Assembly (NCBI GenBank): GCA_023432805.1
Contig: JAEYUG010000121.1
Span: forward strand, 1 to 44,668
Length of the DNA stretch: 44,668 bases
Source: Bacteroidota bacterium
GTDB lineage: Bacteria; Bacteroidota; Ignavibacteria; SZUA-365
Direction: 5' to 3'
The translations under genes and the position numbers were made by a program. Positions 15,089 through 23,697 of the stretch are shown piece by piece; position 1 is the stretch's first letter; every line of letters starts with the position of its first letter. The notes below the pieces were generated by a model, which was given only the letters and a program-made list of their open reading frames with translations, was not told where the DNA came from and did not search any database.

Positions 15089-16093
15089 TCAACCTCCGAT
15101 GTGAATCATGCTTCTGTCGTGCCGTTCGGTCAGGACCTCCGCCTCCGCATGCGCCCACGGCTTCTGACGCAATGCGGCGTCGATGCGCGCGGAGAGCGTC
15201 GCGTCGTCGGCACCAGCGCGCAGCAAGGTGCGCAGGTCTCCCTCGGCGGGATGGAACAGGCAGCTCTTGAGCGCGCCGTCCGCGGTCAGTCGCAGGCGGT
15301 TGCAGCTTCCGCAGAAGTGATCGGACATCGAGGTGATGAAGCCGATCCGACCGCGCATGCCGGCCACGGTGTATTCCTTCGCCACGTCTCCCGGCACCGC
15401 ATTGGCGACGGGCGCGATGTCGTAGCGCGCCGTGATGCGCGCGCGCATGTCGGCGAAGGGCATGCAGTCGGCGCTGTGCCATCCGTTCGAGGCGAAGGGC
15501 ATGTACTCGATGAAGCGCACGGTCAGGTCGCGGTCGCGCGCAAACTCGACGAAGTCGCAGAGTTCGTCGTCGTTGACGCCCTTCATCACGACCATGTTGA
15601 TCTTGACGCGTTCGAACCCCGCGGCGAGCGCGCGCTCGATGCCATCGCGCACGCCCGCGTACCGCTCGCGCAGCGTGATGCGCGCAAAGCGCTCCTCGCG
15701 CAGCGTGTCGAGACTGATGTTGATGCGGTCGAGCCCCGCCGCACGCAGCGCGGTGACGTGCTGGGACAGCAACGTACCGTTGGTGGTGAGTCCCAGTGAC
15801 GTGATGCCGGGGATGGCGGACAGTCCGGCCACCAGTGCGGGCAATCCGCGACGTGCCAGCGGCTCGCCACCCGTCAATCGCACGCGGGTGACGCCCCGCG
15901 CGGCGAGGAAGCCGGTGATGCGCAGGATCTCCTCGTCGGTGAGCAGGGCGCCGCCGGGCATGGGCGTGATCCCCTCGGCCGGCATGCAGTACATGCAGCG
16001 GAGGTTGCAGCGGTCGGTGACGGCGATGCGCAGATAGCTGTGCACGCGGCCGAAGCCGTCGACGAGTGGGACCGGTGTGCTGCCTCGGTTCAT
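15089..16093 (-). CDS. moaA: GTP 3',8-cyclase (radical SAM)
   Basis: MoaA makes the first cyclic intermediate of molybdopterin from GTP. The 334-residue protein has the radical-SAM cluster CNLRCMYC near residue 30, the SAM-binding RLTGGEPL, and the C-terminal second cluster in CGSCNRLRLTADGALKSC. It ends in the conserved Gly-Gly (MIHIGG), needed for activity in this family. The ATG overlaps the actF stop as ATGA, which ties the cofactor genes directly to the ACIII genes in one transcript. Normal length, all key cysteines present. Confidence 0.95.
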   Translation of the reverse strand: MNRGSTPVPLVDGFGRVHSYLRIAVTDRCNLRCMYCMPAEGITPMPGGALLTDEEILRITGFLAARGVTRVRLTGGEPLARRGLPALVAGLSAIPGITSLGLTTNGTLLSQHVTALRAAGLDRINISLDTLREERFARITLRERYAGVRDGIERALAAGFERVKINMVVMKGVNDDELCDFVEFARDRDLTVRFIEYMPFASNGWHSADCMPFADMRARITARYDIAPVANAVPGDVAKEYTVAGMRGRIGFITSMSDHFCGSCNRLRLTADGALKSCLFHPAEGDLRTLLRAGADDATLSARIDAALRQKPWAHAEAEVLTERHDRSMIHIGG

Positions 16094-17379
16094 GACGGCT
16101 TCCGCATGGGGCGCACGACACCATCGGGAGTGGCGGCCCAGTCGTCGACGGCGCCCGCGTCGGGCACGACATCCCGCGCAGCGCTTCCTGCATCTGCCTC
16201 ATCGTCCGCACCGTGGTGCAGGCTCTCGACGAGCATGGGGTCGCCGACGGGCAGTGTGTACGCGCGTGCGAAGCTGCGCAGGAAGAGGAGGCCGAAGAGA
16301 CCGATGGCTGCGAGCCAGGGACCGAGTTCCCAGAGGCCGAGGCGGATACCGTCGGGCGCGCTCGGTGGGAAGATCATCCACGCAAGGTCGAGCCAGCGGC
16401 CGATGAGCACGACGATGGCGATGCGGAGCACGAGTCCTTCGTTGCGCTTGGTCGTCTGCGACATGAGCGCCACGAAGGGGATGAGCCAGTTGAAGACGAC
16501 GACGAGCACGGTGGTGGTGAGCCATCCGCCCTGTTCGCGGCGGAGATACCATGTGGTTTCTTCGGGAATGTTCGCGTACCAGACCAGCAGGTACTGGCAG
16601 AACCAGAGGTACATCCAGAAGGTGGCGAAGGCGAAGAGGAGGCGTGCGAGGTCGGCGATGTGTGCATCGGTGACGGCGGTGCCGAAGGCGCCTGCACGCC
16701 GGAGGAGGATGACGAGCAGCGCGATGGCGGCCAGACCGCTCTCGAACATGCCTGCGATGTGGGTGAGTCCGTAGATGGTGCTGTACCAGTGCGGCTCGAG
16801 CGACATGATCCAGTCGAAGGAGGCGAGGCTGTAGGTGACTGCCGCCACGATGAGGAAGATGGCGGAGAGACGCATCGTGACGTGGCTGTGTCGCAGGTCG
16901 TGATCGTCGTCCTGTCTGCGTGAGGTACGGCGGAGCAGCGCCGCGAAGCCGGCCCAGACCGCGACGATCGCCACGCCGCGCGCGACGACACCGGTGACGT
17001 TGAGCCAGGCGGATTTCTCGAGCAGCAGTGCGTCTGTGGCGACGACGTGCTCGTGGCTCCACTCGTAGAGCGTGTGGATGCCGAAGGCAAGCAGGAGCAG
17101 CATCGGCACGCCTGCAATCAGGGTCGCACCCATCGCCTCGGGCACGCGCTTGATCGCCGCGCTCCAGCCCGCGTTGATCACGGACGTGAGTGCGAGGAAG
17201 CAGACCCCGGCGAGACCGAGCCCGAGGAAGAACCAGACCGAGACGAGCAGTCCCGGCCAGATGCGCTCGGGAGAGAAAAAGAGTCCGGTGCTGATCGCTG
17301 CAGCTCCGGCGAGCGTCAGCACGAGGAGGCGGCGCTGCGTGACTGCGGACGCGATGAAATGACGAGCGAGCGGAATCAT
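16090..17379 (-). CDS. actF: Alternative complex III membrane subunit ActF
   Basis: ActF is a multi-span subunit of the quinol:electron-acceptor oxidoreductase ACIII and is thought to help hold the membrane arm. The 429-residue product has about ten hydrophobic segments, with family-like parts MIPLARHFIASAV, FDWIMSLEPHWYSTIYG and WFCQYLLVWYANIPEE. The last ~40 residues are acidic and polar, a cytoplasmic tail. The ATG overlaps the actDE stop as ATGA. In many bacteria actF is followed by cytochrome oxidase genes; here moaA follows instead. That suggests the complex delivers electrons to something else, or to an oxidase encoded elsewhere. Confidence 0.9.
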   Translation of the reverse strand: MIPLARHFIASAVTQRRLLVLTLAGAAAISTGLFFSPERIWPGLLVSVWFFLGLGLAGVCFLALTSVINAGWSAAIKRVPEAMGATLIAGVPMLLLLAFGIHTLYEWSHEHVVATDALLLEKSAWLNVTGVVARGVAIVAVWAGFAALLRRTSRRQDDDHDLRHSHVTMRLSAIFLIVAAVTYSLASFDWIMSLEPHWYSTIYGLTHIAGMFESGLAAIALLVILLRRAGAFGTAVTDAHIADLARLLFAFATFWMYLWFCQYLLVWYANIPEETTWYLRREQGGWLTTTVLVVVFNWLIPFVALMSQTTKRNEGLVLRIAIVVLIGRWLDLAWMIFPPSAPDGIRLGLWELGPWLAAIGLFGLLFLRSFARAYTLPVGDPMLVESLHHGADDEADAGSAARDVVPDAGAVDDWAATPDGVVRPMRKPS

Positions 17380-18581
17380 CGGTCACCTCCGGGTTCTGCG
17401 GGTGCGGACGTGTGTGCGGCCTGTGCCGGTGTTGCGGATGCCGCCGCGGGTATGCTCGCCGCGAGTGCTGCCGCCTTCGCCTGCAGGCTTCGGATGTGGA
17501 GCACGGCCTTCCAGCGATCTGCAGGCGGGATCTGCACCGCATAGGATGCCATGAGATTCTGTCCGTAGGTGATGATGTGGAACAGCTGTCCGTCGCGCAT
17601 GGCCAGGGCACGGTCACCTGTCAGAGATGGAGGACGTGGTGCGCCACGCTGCGCCGCGACGCCGTCGCCGAGTCCCTCCCCACCGTGGCACACGGCGCAG
17701 AAGGTTGCGAAGACTTCCGCACCGCGGCGCAATGCTGCGAGGTCGGTGGACGGGAAGGGATTGACGAGCTCGGTGCCCGCACGCAATGCATCGTCGGTCG
17801 TGGATGCGTAGTGCGGACGGGAGTCGCCGTAGCGCACCGTGCCGGTCGGAAGCGGTTGCAGCGTCTTGCCGTCGGCGAAGATGGTCGACGGATCGTAGGC
17901 GTCGGCCGGGACTGTCGCGTACATGCCCGGCAGGAACTCGAGGGCACGTTCCTCGGGACGTGCGCGCAATGCGAGCACGCTTACGACTGCAGCGACTCCC
18001 ACAACGAGCAGCACGATGTTGAGTGCGAGATTCCCCTGCCGCGGCGAGCCGGGTGGTGTCGCATTCGGGACGTGTTCTGCCGTGTCGACCGCATGCAGGG
18101 AACGGAAGAAGCGATCAGCCTCGCGGGCGTCGAAGCGTGCATCGTGCTGATCGACGACGATGGCGAAGCGGTCGTCCGTCACACGTTCGGGCATCAGACG
18201 CGGGGCGGCACCCGGACGCAACTTCGATCGGATCAGAAACGCAAGCACGGTACCGAGTCCTGCAAACAGCACGGTGATTTCGAAAGTCACCGGCACGAAG
18301 GCCGGCACGGAGGCGAAGGGTTTGCCGCCGACGTTCACCGGCCAGTCTCCGGCAGAAGTCCAGATCTGGAACCACAGTTTTGCGGTCGCGCCGAGCAGCG
18401 CGAAGGCGAGGCAGATGTAGGGGAGACGCGAGCGGCGGAGTCCGCTGGCACGATCGAGTCCGTGCACCGCGTACGGTGTGTAGGTATCTCGGATGCGCCA
18501 GCCCCGCGCGCGTGCTGCGCGCACGGCTGCGAGGATGTCGTGTTCGCGTTCGAACCAGGCAATGAAGAGGCGCGTGTTCAT
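17376..18581 (-). CDS. actDE: ActD-ActE fusion of alternative complex III
   Basis: Residues 1 to ~175 are the ActD (DUF3341) subunit: MNTRLFIAWFEREHDILAAV, two membrane segments and PAFVPVTFEITVLFAGLGTV. Residues ~185-205 are a membrane anchor (LNIVLLVVGVAAVVSVLAL). The rest is the ActE monoheme cytochrome c with FCAVCHG (C295, C298, H299) and the axial-ligand region QNLMASY. In Rhodothermus marinus and most relatives ActD and ActE are separate proteins. Here there is one uninterrupted frame. The start at 18581 overlaps the actC stop as ATGA. An Ala/Pro-rich C-terminus ends the protein. A fixed ActD:ActE ratio would follow. Confidence 0.88.
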   Translation of the reverse strand: MNTRLFIAWFEREHDILAAVRAARARGWRIRDTYTPYAVHGLDRASGLRRSRLPYICLAFALLGATAKLWFQIWTSAGDWPVNVGGKPFASVPAFVPVTFEITVLFAGLGTVLAFLIRSKLRPGAAPRLMPERVTDDRFAIVVDQHDARFDAREADRFFRSLHAVDTAEHVPNATPPGSPRQGNLALNIVLLVVGVAAVVSVLALRARPEERALEFLPGMYATVPADAYDPSTIFADGKTLQPLPTGTVRYGDSRPHYASTTDDALRAGTELVNPFPSTDLAALRRGAEVFATFCAVCHGGEGLGDGVAAQRGAPRPPSLTGDRALAMRDGQLFHIITYGQNLMASYAVQIPPADRWKAVLHIRSLQAKAAALAASIPAAASATPAQAAHTSAPAEPGGDR

Positions 18582-19945
18582 GCGTGATCCTCCGCCTTGC
18601 CATGCGCGAGCACCGATTTGACTTCGCCGATCGAAATCATCGGCAGGAAGCGGGTGAAGAGCAGAAACAGGGTGAAGAACAGACCGAAGCTTCCGAGAAG
18701 GGTTGCGATCTCGATCAGAGACGGCGTGTATTCGGCCCAGCTTGCCGGGAGGTAATCCCGCGTCAGCGACGTGGTGATGATCACGAAGCGCTCGAACCAC
18801 ATCCCGACATTCACGAGCAGGGAGAGAATGAAAACGAGCACGACGTTGCGCCGGAACCGGCGGATCCACAACACCTGCGGGACGAGGACATTGCAGGAGA
18901 CCATGATCCAGTATGCCCAGGCATAGGGACCGAAGGCGCGGTTGATGAACGTGAAGCGCTCGTACTCGTTGCCGCTGTACCAGGCGATGAAGAATTCGGT
19001 GGCGTAGGCGAGACCGACGATGCCGCCGGTGGCAATCACGACCTTGCACATGTTTTCGATGTGGTGCAGTGTGATGTATGCTTCGAAGTGCAGCACGCTG
19101 CGCGCGACGATCATCAGGGTGAGCACCATCGCGAAGCCCGAGAAGATGGCGCCGGCAACGAAGTAGGGTGGAAAGATGGTGGCATGCCAGCCGGGAATGA
19201 CCGAGGTCGCGAAGTCCCAGCTGACGATGGTGTGCACCGACACGACGAGCGGCGTGGCGAGACCGGCCAGCAGGAGGTACACGATTTCATAGCGTGACCA
19301 GGTGCGGTTCGAGCCGTTCCACCCGAGGCTGAAGAATCCCGCAAGGCGCCGGCGCAGCTTCGTCTTCGCGCGGTCGCGCAGGGTGGCGAGATCGGGGATG
19401 AGACCGATGTACCAGAAGACGAGCGAGATCGTGAAGTAGGTGCCGATGGCGAACATGTCCCACACGAGCGGTGAACGGAAGTTCACCCAGAGCGGACCGC
19501 GTGTATTCGGGTAAGGCAGCACCCACATGGCCAACCACGGGCGGCCCATGTGAATGATCGGGAAGATGCCTGCACAGATGACGGCGAAGATGGTCATGGC
19601 CTCTGCCGATCGGTTCACCGACGTGCGCCACTTCTGGCGGAACAGGAAGAGGATCGCGCTGATGAGCGTTCCTGCATGGCCGATACCGACCCAGAACACG
19701 AAGTTCGTGATGTCGAAGGCCCAGCCGACCGTGTTGTTGAGTCCCCACGTCCCGATGCCCGTCATGATTTCATACGTGACCGCAACGAAGCCGAGGCAGA
19801 GGAACGAGAGCGACACGGTGAAGCCGAGCCACCATGCCGTACCCGGCCTGCCGTCGAGCGGTGCGCAGACCTCGCGCGTGACATCGGCGGGGGTGCGATT
19901 CCCGAGCACGAGCGGGACGCGAAGGGCGGAAAAGACATTACTCAT
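18578..19945 (-). CDS. actC: Alternative complex III membrane subunit ActC (NrfD/PsrC family)
   Basis: ActC is an NrfD-like integral membrane quinol-binding subunit of ACIII. The 455-residue product has about ten membrane segments, with NrfD-family marks such as WWLGFTVSLSFLCLGFVAV, HMGRPWLAMWVLPYPNTRGPLW, SVHTIVSWDFATSVIPGWHATIFPPYFVAGAIFSG, and LHHIENMCKVVI. The ATG at 19945 overlaps the actB end by 8 bases. Electron flow expected from known ACIII: quinol oxidised at ActC (and ActF), Fe-S clusters of ActB, hemes of ActA and ActE, then an acceptor. Confidence 0.93.
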   Translation of the reverse strand: MSNVFSALRVPLVLGNRTPADVTREVCAPLDGRPGTAWWLGFTVSLSFLCLGFVAVTYEIMTGIGTWGLNNTVGWAFDITNFVFWVGIGHAGTLISAILFLFRQKWRTSVNRSAEAMTIFAVICAGIFPIIHMGRPWLAMWVLPYPNTRGPLWVNFRSPLVWDMFAIGTYFTISLVFWYIGLIPDLATLRDRAKTKLRRRLAGFFSLGWNGSNRTWSRYEIVYLLLAGLATPLVVSVHTIVSWDFATSVIPGWHATIFPPYFVAGAIFSGFAMVLTLMIVARSVLHFEAYITLHHIENMCKVVIATGGIVGLAYATEFFIAWYSGNEYERFTFINRAFGPYAWAYWIMVSCNVLVPQVLWIRRFRRNVVLVFILSLLVNVGMWFERFVIITTSLTRDYLPASWAEYTPSLIEIATLLGSFGLFFTLFLLFTRFLPMISIGEVKSVLAHGKAEDHA

Positions 19946-22900
19946 GCGAGGGCTCCTCGTTGCTGTTGCGTACCAGGGCGGCGTAATGCACCGACGGTCG
20001 CACGTTCAATTCCTCGAGCACGCGCCATGACCGCGGGCGTGCCGCATGTGCGGCCACACGCCCCGTGGCGTCGTTGATATCGCCGAACACGATCGCGTCG
20101 GCGGGACACGACTGCTCGCATGCCGTGCGGATGTCTCCGTCGGCAAGCGCGGTCCCACGTCGCGTCGCGTCGATTTTTCCGGCCTCGATGCGCTGCACGC
20201 AGAAGGTGCACTTCTCCATCACACCGCGTTCGCGCACGGTCACATCCGGGTTGAGGACGAGGTTCGCCATCACGTCGGCATGCGCATAATCGAACCAGTT
20301 GAAGCGGCGCATCTTGTAGGGACAGTTGTTGGCGCAATAGCGGGTCCCCACGCAGCGGTTGTACACCTGCTGGTTGAGCCCCTCCTCGCTGTGGACGGTC
20401 GCGAGCACGGGGCAGACGGTTTCGCAGGGTGCATTGCCGCACTGCTGGCACATCATGGGCATCATCGACATGCGTGCCGCACTTCCCTCTCCGTCGATGT
20501 AGCGGTCGATGCGAATCCAGTGCATTTCACGGTTGCGGCGCACTTCGTCGCGTCCCACCACCGGGATGTTGTTTTCAACCTGACAGGCGACGACGCAGGC
20601 AGAACACCCCGTGCAGGCCGTCAGATCGATGGCCATCGCCCAGCGGTGTCCGCGCGACGTATCCCGCTCGGGCCACATGCTCGGCTGTTCGGGCGGAGGT
20701 CCCGGCGCCATGTCGCGACGGGCAGGAGGCTGCGCATGAGCCGTCCCGGCGGTATCGTGCGAGGCGGCCGCTCCCGACAGCAGTGCGGCGAGCGTGGTTT
20801 CATGCACGAGATGTCCGCGATCGGCGGGAGCGGTCAGCGCCGTCTGCTCCTGCGTGCGGCCAAGATCCGAGCGGCGTCCGGTGCGCGCGACGGCAACCGG
20901 CACGACGTACGAGACATAGCCCTCGTGCCACATGGTGAGCGGCGCGGCGTTGCTTCCGACGGTGGCCCCGCGTGCCACGGTGGGCCGGGACTCGAACCAG
21001 CGGGGTCCCACATCCGCGAAGCGGTCGGTTCCTCTTCTTCCATATCCGAGCGCCACCGCAACGACACGTTCCGCCATGCCGGGCAGCACGAGGGCGGGGA
21101 CTTCGACAGTTGCCTCTCCTGCGTTGCTGCGGCTGATGCGCACGATGTCGCCGTCGGCCACACCGAGCGTGCGCGCCGTGGCGGGGGCGAGCAACGCGAC
21201 ATTGTCCCATGTGATCTTCGTGACGGGATCGGGCAGTTCGTGCAGCCACGGATTGTGCGCGTGGCGTGCTTCGCGCATGGCGACGGTGTCGATGAGCACG
21301 AGGTCGAACGCATCGCCCGTGCGTGCCGCGGCGCGGGGCGCGGTCTTCGGCGACCACGTGGCCGGATCGATGCGTGCTGCGGTGCGCGATGGCGGTGCGG
21401 GTGCATAGCTGACGAATCCCGCCGCGAGCAGCTGTTCCCAGAACGTGTCGAATGATTGACCGTTGCCCGCGTGCGGATGGACGTGCATCCGGCAGGTCTC
21501 CTGCACGAAGCTGCGCGCATCGACCGGTGCGCCCGACCAGGCGCTGAGCGTCTCGAGCACCGAGCGCGTCCTGCCGAGCGGCATGATGGCAGGTTGTGCG
21601 ACTGCATAAACGCCGTGCACGGCTTCCGCATCGGACCAGTGTTCGAGGGGATGGTGGTCGGGGCAGTGCACACCCGCACAGGCAGTGGTTTCGTCGTCGT
21701 CGGTCGACAGCGACACCACGAGCGGAATCCCCTTGAGCAGCCCGGCCACCTCCCTGCCCTCGGCCAGCGTGTGCACGGGGTTGCAGTTGTGCACGACCAG
21801 CGCGTCGATGCGTCGTGCGCGCAGCGCGTCGACCAGCCATGCGCGGTCGGCATCGCCCGCCATCGCCTGTCGTGATGGCGCGTCGAGATGCAGTGTCGTT
21901 CCGACCGCGCCCAGCAACGCATTGATCGCACAGGTGGCGTGCTGCATGTCCGGATCGTTGCGCCCGCAGACGACGAGCGCCCCGCCGCGTGCGTTCCAGA
22001 GACGGTCGGCCAGTGTGTCGATGAAGCGCCGTGCATCAGACGCGAGCACGGGTGCGGACACGGTGTGACCGGCCCGTCCGGCGATGGCGGCGTGCAGCGC
22101 ACGCAGCGCGGCATGCACGTCATGCGGCGCGGCACAGAGGCGCGCATCCGCGCGGCCGCCTGTGATCGAAAGCACCGACTCGATCTGCGCGAGATGCGAC
22201 ATGCGCGGCGGATCGGCATCGGGCGTGCGTGCCGCCGTGCAGCCCTTCGTGTACTCGACTGGAGAGATCCACGTCCCGAGCAGGTCTGCCTCGAACGATG
22301 CGACGACATCGGCATGGTCGAACTGGTAGCGGGGGATGGTGCGGATGCCGAACATGTCGGCATGTGCGTCGAGCAGTGCGGCATGCGAGCGGCTCTCGAG
22401 CACGATGTGGCGGCCCTCCGCAAACCGCGCGAGGAAGCCGTCGATAGCGCGCTGCAGCGAGGGACTCGTCACCGTGCCGGTCAGCATCACCATGCGTCCG
22501 CCGCGCGCGCGGATGGCATCGAGCTCGGATATCACGCGCGCGTCGACGGCCTGCCAGCTCGAGGCCGCGCCGCTCAGACGTGGTGCACGCGGACGCCTGC
22601 TGTCGTAGAGTCCGATCGGAAGCGCCTGACCGATGGCGCAGAGTCCGCCATGCGAAATCGGATGGCTTGGGAGTCCTTCGATCTTGATCGGCCTTCCGTC
22701 GCGCACCTTGACGAGCGTTCCACAGCCCGCACTGCACCCTTCGCACACCGAGGCATACCAGTCGGCGACGCCGGGAGTGGCGCCCTCGGGTTGATCCAGA
22801 TGCGGGATGGCCTTCTGCACGGGCGGGCGTTCGCAGCCGGCGGCGAGGAGTCCCGCCAGCGAGAAGCCCGAGGCTGCCAGGAAGCTCCGTCGGGATATCG

Positions 22901-22988
22901 GACCCAGCACTCCCTTTTCATGGTCGTGCCTGTGGTCGGTGTGTTCCGAGCTGTTCATCGTGGGTGTGTCCGAGATTCGGTGAGACAT
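19938..22988 (-). CDS. actB: Alternative complex III iron-sulfur subunit ActB (fused B1-B2)
   Basis: This 1016-residue subunit carries the Fe-S clusters of ACIII. Residues 32-41 are a Tat signal (SRRSFLAASG) followed by AAGC, a possible lipid site. Residues ~75-760 are a molybdopterin-oxidoreductase-like domain (ActB1) with VCEGCSAGCG at 81-90. In known ACIII this domain holds no molybdenum. The last ~230 residues are the ferredoxin-like ActB2 domain with four Cys clusters: CTGCSACVVAC, CQQCGNAPCETVCP, CVGTRYCANNCPY and CTFCVQRIEAGK. It begins 10 bases after actA. Length and domain order are normal. MNSSEHTDHRH (22958) is an alternative start. Confidence 0.93.
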   Translation of the reverse strand: MSHRISDTPTMNSSEHTDHRHDHEKGVLGPISRRSFLAASGFSLAGLLAAGCERPPVQKAIPHLDQPEGATPGVADWYASVCEGCSAGCGTLVKVRDGRPIKIEGLPSHPISHGGLCAIGQALPIGLYDSRRPRAPRLSGAASSWQAVDARVISELDAIRARGGRMVMLTGTVTSPSLQRAIDGFLARFAEGRHIVLESRSHAALLDAHADMFGIRTIPRYQFDHADVVASFEADLLGTWISPVEYTKGCTAARTPDADPPRMSHLAQIESVLSITGGRADARLCAAPHDVHAALRALHAAIAGRAGHTVSAPVLASDARRFIDTLADRLWNARGGALVVCGRNDPDMQHATCAINALLGAVGTTLHLDAPSRQAMAGDADRAWLVDALRARRIDALVVHNCNPVHTLAEGREVAGLLKGIPLVVSLSTDDDETTACAGVHCPDHHPLEHWSDAEAVHGVYAVAQPAIMPLGRTRSVLETLSAWSGAPVDARSFVQETCRMHVHPHAGNGQSFDTFWEQLLAAGFVSYAPAPPSRTAARIDPATWSPKTAPRAAARTGDAFDLVLIDTVAMREARHAHNPWLHELPDPVTKITWDNVALLAPATARTLGVADGDIVRISRSNAGEATVEVPALVLPGMAERVVAVALGYGRRGTDRFADVGPRWFESRPTVARGATVGSNAAPLTMWHEGYVSYVVPVAVARTGRRSDLGRTQEQTALTAPADRGHLVHETTLAALLSGAAASHDTAGTAHAQPPARRDMAPGPPPEQPSMWPERDTSRGHRWAMAIDLTACTGCSACVVACQVENNIPVVGRDEVRRNREMHWIRIDRYIDGEGSAARMSMMPMMCQQCGNAPCETVCPVLATVHSEEGLNQQVYNRCVGTRYCANNCPYKMRRFNWFDYAHADVMANLVLNPDVTVRERGVMEKCTFCVQRIEAGKIDATRRGTALADGDIRTACEQSCPADAIVFGDINDATGRVAAHAARPRSWRVLEELNVRPSVHYAALVRNSNEEPSHE

Positions 22989-22998
22989 GAGAGGCCGG

Positions 22999-23697
22999 TC
23001 AGTGATGGCATGCCGAGCAGTCGGTCGGTGCGTTCACGCGCCGCTTCCCCCCGATGCTGCGGCCTGTTGCGTTCTCCGCACGGTGGCAGTTGACGCACCA
23101 TCCCATCGTGAGATCCGACACCTGGCGCACGCGTTCCATCGTTTGCACGTCGCCATGGCAGGTCTGGCATGCCACGCTTGCCGCGATGTGTGCGGAGTGA
23201 TCGAAGGCGACGAAGTCGGGCACACGGTGGATCCGGATCCACGCGATGGGATCGAGCGCGCGGGCGGGATCGCGCTGCATGCTGTCGGAAAGCGCGAGGG
23301 CTGCGTAGAGCGTGGCGAGTTCAGGGGAGGTGATTCTGCGGGCACGCCGCTGCTCCCTGGTCGCGCGTTCGTCCTCGGCCCGCATGGCGGCGTACGAGGT
23401 CGTCACCGTGCGATGGCAGTTCATGCAGGTTGCAGCGGGAGGGATGCCTGCGTGGCGTCCCTTTTCTGCACCGGTGTGACAGTAGAGGCAGGGGATGCCG
23501 AGTTCGCCCGCGTGAAGGCGATGGGAATAGGCGATCGGCTGTACGGGTTCGTAGCCGGTGTTGTTGCCCGGCAGGAAGACGCTGGTCTGGAGGGAGGCGA
23601 CGAGCTGCGCACCGGCGAGGGCGAAGACCGCGACAAGCACGGCGGTCGTGACACGGCTCGAGAGGATCGTACGCACGTTCAACACGGAGTTTCGCAT
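22999..23697 (-). CDS. actA: Alternative complex III pentaheme cytochrome c ActA
   Basis: ActA is the membrane-anchored pentaheme cytochrome of ACIII, facing the periplasm. The 232-residue product has one membrane segment near residues 15-36 and exactly five CXXCH motifs: C70-H74, C91-H95, C177-H181, C201-H205 and C227-H231. It also has the family features SVFLPGNNTGYEPVQPIAYSHRLHAGELG and MGWCVNCHR. The start MRNSVLN lies inside the narT end, a 19-base overlap. That overlap ties the ACIII genes to the nar genes in one mRNA. No other in-frame ATG keeps the anchor intact. Confidence 0.93.
   Translation of the reverse strand: MRNSVLNVRTILSSRVTTAVLVAVFALAGAQLVASLQTSVFLPGNNTGYEPVQPIAYSHRLHAGELGIPCLYCHTGAEKGRHAGIPPAATCMNCHRTVTTSYAAMRAEDERATREQRRARRITSPELATLYAALALSDSMQRDPARALDPIAWIRIHRVPDFVAFDHSAHIAASVACQTCHGDVQTMERVRQVSDLTMGWCVNCHRAENATGRSIGGKRRVNAPTDCSACHH

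Noticed and set aside
16090..17379. Cytochrome oxidase genes following ActF, as often seen with ACIII
   Set aside because: The gene after actF is clearly moaA, and no oxidase subunit is found anywhere in the window.
19938..22988. Catalytic molybdenum enzyme for ActB
   Set aside because: The gene order, fused ferredoxin domain and ActA/ActC neighbours mark it as the ACIII subunit, whose molybdopterin-like domain is known to be cofactor-free.
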